DNA of 6,661 nt from Spirochaetia bacterium (GCA_016195395.1 JACPZR010000023.1:1-6661), one strand, 5' to 3'; positions 1 through 5,219 are shown, numbered from the stretch's first letter. Notes: a model not told the origin generated them from the letters alone. Numbers and translations: made by a program.

Positions 1-978
1 CGTCAGAAGCCCCGATGTGCCCCCGAATTCATCCACCACGATCGCCATGTGTGTCTTGCGTTTCTGCATCTCTTTGAGAATGGAACCGATCTTCATGCTC
101 TCCGGCACAAAGTATCCGGGGCGCACAATGTCCGCCAGTCGGACCTTTTCTTTGCGGGCCAGGACGCGCATCAAATCTTTCAGATGCAGGATTCCCATCA
201 CGTTATCCAGACCATCGGCGTAGACAGGGAGGCGGCTGTGATATGTTTCCACCAGTTTCAAGATTTCGTCGTCAGACATGTCCGCAGCTACGGCCACCAT
301 ATCAACGCGCGGCACCATCACCTCGCGCGCGGCCGTTTCGTTCATGTCCAGCACGTTCTCAATCATCTCGTGTTCGCTGCGCTCGATCGTACCCGCCTTC
401 ACCCCTTCTTCAAGCAGGTGGCGGATCTCCTCAGCGGACAGACGTGTCTCACTGAAGCTGGTGCGGTCTTTGAACAGCCGGAGGAACAGGTTGCTCGAGA
501 ATGTCAAAAAGCGCGTGAAGGCAAAAAACACACGGGAGAAAACAAGAAGAGGATACGCCACTACCAGGGCAAAGCGTTCCGAGTAGTGGAGCGCCAGAGA
601 CTTGGGCACCAGCTCCCCAAAGACGAGCGTGAGGTAGGAGATGCCGCCCACCAGGAGGACAAAAGAAATCTGTTCCGCAAAGTTCCCCGCGTATGGAATC
701 ATGCGCACATAGGGAGTGAGCACCGGGACAAGCTCTACCCCGCCGAAGACAGATGCCAGCGTACCGATCACAGTGATGCCAATCTGGATGGTTGCAAAGA
801 AGCTGTCCGGGTTTGACTGAAGGCCATGAATGACCCTGGCTGTCCGGCTTCCCTGCCCCATGAGCGCGTGGACGCGGCTTTTCCGGAAAGAAATGATCGC
901 TATCTCTGAACCTGCAAAGAAGCCGTTCAGGACAACCAACAGTAAGATGATCAGAAGGTCGGTGGTAAAACTACCCAT
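1..978 (-). CDS. CNNM/CBS-domain membrane transporter (hemolysin C/CorC family), C-terminus cut by window edge
   Basis: Translating the minus strand from the ATG at 978 gives 326 uninterrupted codons running off the left edge. Residues about 5-165 form a CNNM (DUF21) membrane domain: a first helix with NGFFAGSEIAI, a second near 60-80, then helices near 103-120 and 130-158, with the family signature GELVPKSLAL at 121-130. A CBS pair follows: the first around 218-272 (MVPRVDMV, SRLPVYADGLDNVMGILH), the second starting near 284 with the typical VVDEFGGTSGLLT at the cut. The rest of CBS2 and the C-terminal CorC_HlyC domain are missing only because the window ends. Known members (CNNM, CorB, MpfA, PaeA) transport or export Mg2+ or other cations across the inner membrane; the old name hemolysin is misleading. 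An in-frame TGA directly precedes the ATG, so no upstream start exists. No clear Shine-Dalgarno is visible. It is divergent from map. The family call is firm; the ion is not known. Confidence 0.93.
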   Translation of the reverse strand, partial: MGSFTTDLLIILLLVVLNGFFAGSEIAIISFRKSRVHALMGQGSRTARVIHGLQSNPDSFFATIQIGITVIGTLASVFGGVELVPVLTPYVRMIPYAGNFAEQISFVLLVGGISYLTLVFGELVPKSLALHYSERFALVVAYPLLVFSRVFFAFTRFLTFSSNLFLRLFKDRTSFSETRLSAEEIRHLLEEGVKAGTIERSEHEMIENVLDMNETAAREVMVPRVDMVAVAADMSDDEILKLVETYHSRLPVYADGLDNVMGILHLKDLMRVLARKEKVRLADIVRPGYFVPESMKIGSILKEMQKRKTHMAIVVDEFGGTSGLLT

Positions 979-993
979 TCAATCGAATCAAAG

Positions 994-1007
994 GGGCTCA
1001 AGAGCCC
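994..1007. promoter_or_regulatory. Perfect inverted repeat in the CNNM/map divergent gap, possible operator
   Basis: GGGCTC-AA-GAGCCC is a perfect 6-bp dyad with a 2-base spacer, 15 bases upstream of the CNNM start codon. The small spacer favours a protein-binding site over an RNA hairpin, but it could also fold in the CNNM leader RNA. No regulator is known, so the function is inference. Confidence 0.35.
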
Positions 1008-1008
1008 T

Positions 1009-1029
1009 GCGGAAGCGACTTGGTTCCGC
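1009..1029. promoter_or_regulatory. Second inverted repeat in the divergent gap, possible leader hairpin or operator
   Basis: GCGGAA and TTCCGC are exact reverse complements separated by nine bases (GCGACTTGG). The element lies directly beside the 994-1007 dyad in a gap of only about 76-109 bases that must hold the control regions of both CNNM and map. No U-tract follows on either strand, so an intrinsic terminator is unlikely. Confidence 0.3.
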
Positions 1030-1054
1030 GCCAAAATAAAAACGACGACCCCCG

Positions 1055-1807
1055 ATTCATATCAAAAGCAAGTCGGAGATCGGCAGGATGCGGGACGCAG
1101 GACGACTGGCGGCCGAAGTCCTCACAGAGACGGGCCTACGGGTCAAACCCGGTGTTTCCACGCTTGAGCTGAACGACTTTGCTCACAAGCTCACGATCAA
1201 ACGAGGGGCCGAGAGCGCTCCCTTGAACTACAAGGGCTTCCCAAAGAGCATATGCACATCAGTGAACGATGTCGTGTGTCACGGCATTCCCAGAAAAGAT
1301 CACGTGTTGAAAGACGGAGACATCATCAACTTAGACATCACTGTGAAACTGAACGGATATCATGGGGACACATCGCGGACGTTTGCCGTGGGCAAGGTAA
1401 GTGATGAAGCACGCAAGCTGATGGAAGATACTGAGAAGTCCATGTGGATTGGAATCGACGTGGTGAAGCCGGGGAACCGCATATCAGACATTGGGGACGC
1501 CATCGACAAGTACCTCACACCGCGCGGCTACGGCATTGTGCGCGAGCTCCTGGGCCACGGCATTGGACGCGGCTTTCACGAGGATCCGCAGGTGCCTCAT
1601 TACAAGCAGAGCCAGGTGCGCGTGCAGATCAAACCCGGCATGACATTCACTGTAGAACCCATGGTAAACTGCGGCACGCATGAAGTGGAATTCAGCGATG
1701 AAGACGGTTGGACAGTGACGACAAAGGACGGCCGCCTCTCCGCGCAATATGAACACACGATCCTCGTGACAGAAGAAGGTCACGACGTTCTCACACTGCC
1801 GGTCTAG
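1055..1807 (+). CDS. map: Type I methionine aminopeptidase (start probably non-AUG)
   Basis: This cytosolic metalloprotease removes the initiator methionine from nascent proteins. Counting from the ATG at 1088, the five metal ligands of the pita-bread fold are present: D83 (NLDITV), D94 (HGDTS), H157 (GHGIG), E190 (TVEPMV) and E222 (QYEHT). The substrate-site histidines H65 (VCHGIP) and H164 (FHEDP) are also there. The ATG at 1088 would remove about 13 residues relative to E. coli Map. The frame stays open upstream to a TAA at 1037 and reads IHIKSKSEIGRM, which matches the usual family N-terminus (IxIKxxxEIxxMRxAGR). That stretch has no ATG, GTG or TTG, so I place the start at the ATT at 1055. 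A GGAG at 1075-1078 lies nine bases before ATG 1088, so a shorter 239-residue product from 1088 remains possible. Identity is very firm; the start is not. Confidence 0.93.
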   Translation: MHIKSKSEIGRMRDAGRLAAEVLTETGLRVKPGVSTLELNDFAHKLTIKRGAESAPLNYKGFPKSICTSVNDVVCHGIPRKDHVLKDGDIINLDITVKLNGYHGDTSRTFAVGKVSDEARKLMEDTEKSMWIGIDVVKPGNRISDIGDAIDKYLTPRGYGIVRELLGHGIGRGFHEDPQVPHYKQSQVRVQIKPGMTFTVEPMVNCGTHEVEFSDEDGWTVTTKDGRLSAQYEHTILVTEEGHDVLTLPV

Positions 1808-1899
1808 TCCTTTCAGCCGCCCCTTTTTTGTACCCAGCCCAAAAAGTGCTTTTAAGCCTGGGGTTCCACGCGGAGCATGTCGATCATCTTTTTCGCACA

Positions 1900-2427
1900 A
1901 TGGAACGGCGCCTTTTCACAATAGCCTTGCTTTTTTTTGTCGCAGTTTCCTGCGCCGGACCCATTGTGCAATTCCGGAGAAAAGATCTCCCCGACTATGG
2001 AGTGGCTCTCTTTGTGCCGGCGGAATGGAGCCTGCGGCGGGGGGACTTCTTTCACGCTACCGCTTCCGGCAAGATCCCCAACGGGCAGAACGGAACCATG
2101 GACTACCGCGGGATTGAGAAGGTGAAAAAGGACTTCCAAAGCCGCGCGCTCTACGCCACAGGCTGGTATGAAGCCGTCAGCAGAAACTACCCCGGCTGGA
2201 AGTTTGAAACACGGTCTACTTCCCCCCAGGACCCGGAAGGGACCTTCGAGTTCGAGGGAACCTACCGCCAAGGCGCCGTGATCTATCGAAAAATCGGTCG
2301 CCTGCGCTTTCGCGGAGATCGTGTGCACGCATTTTACTATACGGCGCCGGACGATGATTTCGAATCCTCCAGAAAATTCTTTGAGGATATGGACGGCCGC
2401 CACCGCTACTTCCAGCCCCGGTCCTAG
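1900..2427 (+). CDS. Putative lipoprotein of unknown function
   Basis: The 175-residue product begins with a short positive stretch (MERR) and a hydrophobic core (LFTIALLFFVAV), then a cysteine at residue 18 (VAVSC). This is a signal peptide with a loose, spirochaete-like lipobox, so an acylated envelope protein is likely. The mature part has no motif I recognise. It is rich in aromatic and charged residues, with a strand-like alternating section at 112-147 (FEFEGTYR, KIGRLRF, VHAFYYTAP) followed by a helix (DDFESSRKFFEDM). Such a small alpha/beta layout could be a PsbP/Mog1-like fold, but this is a guess. The frame is open further up to a TTG at 1828; I prefer ATG 1900 because it puts the signal peptide at the N-terminus. 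No Shine-Dalgarno is evident. It lies about 90 bases after map on the same strand and may be cotranscribed with it. Confidence 0.8.
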   Translation: MERRLFTIALLFFVAVSCAGPIVQFRRKDLPDYGVALFVPAEWSLRRGDFFHATASGKIPNGQNGTMDYRGIEKVKKDFQSRALYATGWYEAVSRNYPGWKFETRSTSPQDPEGTFEFEGTYRQGAVIYRKIGRLRFRGDRVHAFYYTAPDDDFESSRKFFEDMDGRHRYFQPRS

Positions 2428-2449
2428 CGGTCTCTCCCTCGAAACCGTC

Positions 2450-2482
2450 GCGGTGATTGTTACCAAAATAACCCATCACCGC
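2450..2482 (+). terminator. Strong stem-loop after the lipoprotein gene, likely transcript end
   Basis: GCGGTGAT (2450-2457) pairs with ATCACCGC (2475-2482). After a T/CC internal loop, GTTA (2459-2462) pairs with TAAC (2469-2472) around a CCAAAA loop. It starts 22 bases past the stop codon at 2425-2427. The downstream bases (TGAAAACCGTTTGATTT) are only moderately T-rich, so it may be a weak intrinsic terminator or a 3'-end stabilising hairpin. The pairing is plain in the sequence; the role is inferred. Confidence 0.5.
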
Positions 2483-2544
2483 TGAAAACCGTTTGATTTC
2501 CAACCCCCCATTTCCTCATTGGCATACGCGCGTTGTGCGCACTC

Positions 2545-2617
2545 GCGCCTATAGTTCAACTGGATAGAACGCAGGCCTCCGAAGCCTGTAGTCGGGGTTC
2601 AAATCCCTGTAGGCGCA
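2545..2617 (+). tRNA. tRNA-Arg, anticodon CCG
   Basis: A full cloverleaf can be drawn by hand. Acceptor GCGCCTA (2545-2551) pairs with TAGGCGC (2610-2616), with discriminator A2617. The D stem is GTTC/GAAC around a loop with GG. The anticodon stem is CAGGC/GCCTG with loop CTCCGAA, placing anticodon CCG at 2579-2581, which reads the arginine codon CGG. The variable loop is 4 bases (TAGT). The T stem CGGGG/CCCTG has one G-T pair and the loop is TTCAAAT. The 3' CCA is not encoded (A2617 is followed by CAA), so it must be added by CCA-adding enzyme after RNase Z-type trimming. The next start codon is only 11 bases downstream. Confidence 0.96.
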
Positions 2618-2628
2618 CAAGTGGGAAT

Positions 2629-3012
2629 ATGGGGCCGTTAGAAATCATCACCCTCTGTCTGGGAACTCTCCTGAGCGCCTGGGGAATCTTTCACCAGCTG
2701 ATCGTAGGCGGGGCTGTCACCATGCTGAAGCTCCCTGCTGAAACGGACAACCGGCTCTTCGTCATGAGCTGGGTGGCCCACGGGGCCTTTATGACGTTCG
2801 CGGCGCTCCTGCCCTGCGCTATGATCGTATTTCACGGCGTCTATGCCGGTGCTGCACACACAGTCTTTGCGTTTTCGGGCGCGGCCCTGATCTTCTTGTC
2901 AGGCCACGTCATGGTGTCCGGCTATAAGTCTCACGTTAGGCCCATCCAGATTGGAGCCGTCTTGGAAGGCATCTTCGGCATCTACTTGATCATCCTCGTG
3001 GCCCTCACCTAA
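2629..3012 (+). CDS. Small four-helix integral membrane protein, function unknown
   Basis: This 127-residue protein is almost entirely hydrophobic. Four predicted membrane helices lie at about 5-27, 43-68, 71-97 and 104-126, joined by short loops; the longest hydrophilic stretch is LPAETDNR near 35-42. Histidines occur at 22, 51, 69, 77, 93 and 102, several inside or at the edge of helices, which could suit metal or haem binding, though nothing proves this. I do not recognise the family. The frame is open upstream through the tRNA to 2533, but that part merely translates the tRNA, so ATG 2629 is the sensible start. GGGA at 2623-2626 is a possible but very close ribosome site. The gene probably shares a transcript with the tRNA. 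Its stop at 3010-3012 faces the LysM gene tail to tail. Confidence 0.78.
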   Translation: MGPLEIITLCLGTLLSAWGIFHQLIVGGAVTMLKLPAETDNRLFVMSWVAHGAFMTFAALLPCAMIVFHGVYAGAAHTVFAFSGAALIFLSGHVMVSGYKSHVRPIQIGAVLEGIFGIYLIILVALT

Positions 3013-3209
3013 CGCACATCCCGGCGCCCCGGCCGGGTCAGAGAGTACGGGGAAACAAGATATACACGATGCGCACGATATTCCAAGCGGGTGCCGCCGT
3101 GCTCAATCTCCACGCCAACGTCCCCTCCAACATCCTCCTGTGGATTCGCTTGGAACCACGGGAAGATGAGGACAGGGGACGACTCAGTAAGGTTACAGAA
3201 CCAGCGAGG
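3013..3209. other. Convergent intergenic gap with a long-range inverted repeat
   Basis: About 197 bases lie between the stop codons of the membrane protein (plus) and the LysM lipoprotein (minus). Besides the 3020-3037 hairpin, TTCCAAGCG at 3081-3089 is exactly complementary to CGCTTGGAA at 3147-3155, 57 bases apart. On the minus strand the LysM reading frame stays open past its TAG right across the gap to a TAG at 3009-3011. I see no convincing gene with its own ribosome site here. Confidence 0.5.
3020..3037. terminator. GC-rich hairpin after the membrane-protein gene
   Basis: CCCGGC (3020-3025) pairs with GCCGGG (3032-3037) around a GCCCCG loop, eight bases after the stop codon at 3010-3012. 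No T-run follows on either strand, so if it ends transcription it is an atypical or Rho-assisted site in this convergent gap. Confidence 0.35.
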
Positions 3210-4652
3210 CTACTTGGCGTTCTCGGGTTTCGATGCGGGTTCTTTCTTTCCCTGGTCCTTGGTCCCCGGCATCTGCGTGCCTTTGGGGTAGAGAACCGTG
3301 GGGTCTACAGACTTGACTTCTCCCTGCTTGGGAGGAATCGCAAGGCGCTGCCCCGGCTTAATCAGGTTGGGATTCTTGATCTGGCCCTTGTTAGCGGAAT
3401 GAATGCGTGACCAGAGATTGGATACGCCGTACTGATCTACGGAGATCATCCAAAGGCAGTCTTCCGGCTTCTTGCGCTGGACGACGTAGACTTTGTATCC
3501 CTGCGGGAGATCTCCCACAGTCGTTGTGTCTCCTACATCCACGCCGCCGCGGCCTTTGCTGTTGGCGTCAAAGCCGGGAAGCGACCGCTTGTGGACCATG
3601 GCAAACGTGTCTGTCTGTTCCATGATGATGGCGGCCAGTTTCATGGCTTCATCGGATTCTTTGACGGAATCATCGAATTTCTTATTCTTCAGGTTTTCTT
3701 CCGACGCGGCTACCGCTTCGCGGGCTGCGCTCATGTGTTCAGAAAGGGCTTTGAAATCCTTCTTGGCTTTGTCGTCCACGGGCTTGAGCGCCGCCTGAAT
3801 CGAGTCAAACCGACCGCCCGCCTTCTTCACTGCTGCTTTGGCATCCGAGAGTTTCTTTTCTGCCTGTTTACTGGCAGAGGCGGCGAGTGCGCTCGCGGCC
3901 AGTCCTTCTGCTTTCACGATGCGGGCATTGCCTGATTTCAGGCTTCCACTCTGGATATCGGCCTTGGCTTGGTCGACTTCGGCGCGGGCTGCCTTGTATT
4001 CATCACTGTCCGTCCCGCCGTAGGCCTCCACCTTTGCAAGCGTGGCTTCCAATCCGGTGACAGAGGCAAGGAGATCATCTTTCTGTGCCAAGGCCACGTT
4101 TCGTGCGCGGACGGATGCGTCGCGCGATGCCTGATATTTACGATAACTTTGACGGTATTCAGAGAGCGCATTTGCAGCCGCGGCTTTCTTTTCCGCGTCC
4201 GGTTTGCTCCCCACGGCGGACCAGTCGGAGGCGGCTTTGCTTTCCAACGTTGCGCCGTCAGCCATCAGCTTCTTGGCCGCTTCAAAATCGTCTTTGGCAA
4301 GTTCTTCCGCATACGCGCTGTCAGCTTTTGCGAGCGCATCTTCCGAAAGTTTCTTCTGCTCGGCAGTGAACTTGGGTGCGGACGCACTGCGCGCCTTGAT
4401 GGCGAGGTCAAAAGCCTTGCCTGCGTTGTCCCGGGCGTCACCAAAACTTTCTTCAACGAGGCTCTGGTGTGAGGCGGCGAGGGCCGTGCGCGAGGCCGCA
4501 AAGTCGCTCTTGGCGTGCTCTGCTGCGTTCTCTTCTTCAGCTGAAGCGACCTCTGTTCGGGCGCTCGTCATCTCTTTCACCGGCGCAGCGGCGCATTGGG
4601 CAAAGAGTGCGGCTGCGGCAACAAGGACTGTGACATAAGAAAAACGATTCAT
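3210..4652 (-). CDS. LysM-domain lipoprotein with repeated DUF4398-like helical units
   Basis: The 480-residue product has a signal peptide ending in LFAQC with cysteine at 20, a loose lipobox of spirochaete type. Residues 25-345 are rich in Ala, Lys, Glu and Asp and almost wholly helical. At least four similar helix pairs can be seen near 47-90, 94-143, 216-262 and 298-345, resembling DUF4398 segments of outer-membrane proteins. After a Gly/Asp linker, a LysM domain at about 386-440 (YVV...LWMISVDQYG...ANKGQIKNPNLIKPGQRLAIP) should bind peptidoglycan. The tail is Lys/Pro-rich. Family knowledge suggests an envelope anchor linking a lipid membrane to the cell wall through a long spacer; the exact role is unknown. 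The start at 4652 is chosen because GGAGA lies six bases upstream and the signal peptide begins there. The longer frame up to 4712 would add 20 residues translated from the hairpin region. The LysM core has an unusual second cysteine (399). Confidence 0.88.
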   Translation of the reverse strand: MNRFSYVTVLVAAAALFAQCAAAPVKEMTSARTEVASAEEENAAEHAKSDFAASRTALAASHQSLVEESFGDARDNAGKAFDLAIKARSASAPKFTAEQKKLSEDALAKADSAYAEELAKDDFEAAKKLMADGATLESKAASDWSAVGSKPDAEKKAAAANALSEYRQSYRKYQASRDASVRARNVALAQKDDLLASVTGLEATLAKVEAYGGTDSDEYKAARAEVDQAKADIQSGSLKSGNARIVKAEGLAASALAASASKQAEKKLSDAKAAVKKAGGRFDSIQAALKPVDDKAKKDFKALSEHMSAAREAVAASEENLKNKKFDDSVKESDEAMKLAAIIMEQTDTFAMVHKRSLPGFDANSKGRGGVDVGDTTTVGDLPQGYKVYVVQRKKPEDCLWMISVDQYGVSNLWSRIHSANKGQIKNPNLIKPGQRLAIPPKQGEVKSVDPTVLYPKGTQMPGTKDQGKKEPASKPENAK

Positions 4653-4670
4653 GAGTATCTCCGCGAGTGA

Positions 4671-4704
4671 ATAAGTAAAGGCGCCGTCCTGGGGAGGGCG
4701 GCGC
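4671..4704 (-). terminator. Intrinsic terminator or attenuator between the STAS and LysM genes
   Basis: GCGCCGTCCT (4681-4690) pairs with AGGGCGGCGC (4695-4704) over ten positions with one G-T pair and a four-base loop. Read on the minus strand, the stem is followed by CTTTACTTAT. It sits 35 bases after the STAS stop codon and about 28 bases before the LysM start codon, so it either ends the STAS transcript or tunes read-through into the lipoprotein gene. The tail is T-rich but broken, so partial termination is plausible. Confidence 0.65.
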
Positions 4705-4738
4705 AAGCACAATTTTTGGCTGGAATAAAGAGCAGGAC

Positions 4739-5074
4739 TTACTTGAAGGCGCTGACAGCGTCCGTCTCAGAGTCGTAGATCTCAAAGAAGGATGTCAGTT
4801 TCGTCAGTTCAAATACCTTGCGGACGGATCCAGATACATTGATGATCTTGAGTCCACCTTGGTATTTTTTCAGATTCGACAGGCTGGAAATCAGAGCCCC
4901 GATTCCGGATGAGTCAATGTACGATACCCGGTCAAGGTTGATGATGACGTTGTAACGCTGCTCTTCAATCAACTTGTTTATGAGTTCTTTGATTTCGGGC
5001 GCGTTGTAGAGGTCGATCTCACCATTCACATCCAGAATCGTGATCTCACCGTTTTCGCGTCTAGAGATTTCCAT
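4739..5074 (-). CDS. STAS-domain anti-sigma factor antagonist (SpoIIAA/RsbV type)
   Basis: The 111-residue protein is a single STAS domain of the usual length. It opens with strands (ITILDVNGEIDLYNAPEI), then a helix, then INLDRVSYIDSSGIGAL. In that motif S55, the serine just after D54, aligns with the phosphorylated serine 58 of SpoIIAA. GGLKIINVSGSVRKVFELTKL and FFEIYDSETDAVSAF complete the fold. In known systems the unphosphorylated form binds an anti-sigma kinase or other switch partner and releases its target; phosphorylation stops this. No HPK or GHKL kinase or PP2C phosphatase lies in the window, so partners must be encoded elsewhere. The closest resemblance I recall is to leptospiral STAS proteins. 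No good Shine-Dalgarno is visible before the ATG at 5074. A candidate promoter lies upstream and a hairpin terminator downstream. Confidence 0.92.
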   Translation of the reverse strand: MEISRRENGEITILDVNGEIDLYNAPEIKELINKLIEEQRYNVIINLDRVSYIDSSGIGALISSLSNLKKYQGGLKIINVSGSVRKVFELTKLTSFFEIYDSETDAVSAFK

Positions 5075-5106
5075 AGATTAGCAAGCCTGCCCGTGACCCC
5101 GCAGGG

Positions 5107-5157
5107 GTGTCAATATTTTTGCCGATCCTACGGTGATTTAGATCGACTGTGTCAATA
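5107..5157 (-). repeat. Pair of 9-bp direct repeats upstream of the STAS gene
   Basis: GTGTCAATA occurs at 5107-5115 and again at 5149-5157 (TATTGACAC on the minus strand), with starts exactly 42 bases apart, close to four helical turns. The distal copy contains the proposed -35 box and the proximal copy falls near the proposed start site. A five-base hairpin, ACCCC-GCA-GGGGT (5096-5108), touches the proximal copy. They may be operator half-sites or chance -35-like sequences. Confidence 0.4.
5125..5155 (-). promoter_or_regulatory. Candidate sigma-70-type promoter for the STAS gene
   Basis: On the minus strand a perfect TTGACA -35 box (5150-5155) is followed after 19 bases by TAGGAT (5125-5130), a 4-of-6 match to TATAAT. 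A T7 run (5159-5165) sits just upstream and could act as an UP-like element. The spacing is longer than the ideal 17, so the call is tentative. Transcription would start near 5118, about 45 bases before the STAS ATG. Confidence 0.4.
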
Positions 5158-5219
5158 CAAAAAAAGAGCGCTGGGGTCAAATTCGTGCCAAACGGGCGTA
5201 TTTCCGTATTTTGAAGCCG

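Noticed and set aside
49..816. Plus-strand 255-codon open frame at the left end
   Set aside because: It lies antisense to the CNNM/CBS gene, whose minus-strand frame carries clear family motifs throughout; the plus frame reads as low-complexity His/Arg-rich sequence.
1833..1862. Possible hairpin CCCAG...CTGGG with inner AAAAG/CTTTT after map
   Set aside because: A 4-by-4 internal mismatch and a two-base loop make it weak, and no T-run follows it; the T-run at 1824-1829 precedes it.
1852..2466. Minus-strand 204-codon frame opposite the small lipoprotein
   Set aside because: It has no motif or ribosome site and overlaps both the lipoprotein and the stem-loop; the plus strand has a proper signal peptide.
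2533..2628. N-terminal extension of the four-helix membrane protein
   Set aside because: These codons translate the tRNA-Arg gene and its leader, so the open frame there is incidental.
3969..4472. Plus-strand frames opposite the LysM lipoprotein
   Set aside because: They mirror the Ala/Lys/Glu-rich codons of the minus-strand gene, which easily leaves the other frames open; none shows a domain.
4653..4712. Twenty-residue upstream extension of the LysM lipoprotein
   Set aside because: It would bury the signal peptide, and most of it translates the terminator-like hairpin; the internal ATG at 4652 has a good GGAG.
5159..5165. T7 run on the minus strand after tgt as an intrinsic terminator
   Set aside because: No convincing stem precedes it (only the palindrome AGCGCT without a loop). 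It more likely belongs to the upstream part of the STAS promoter.
5197..5211. Tandem repeat CGTATTTC-CGTATTTT after tgt
   Set aside because: Only two short copies with one mismatch and no link to any nearby signal.
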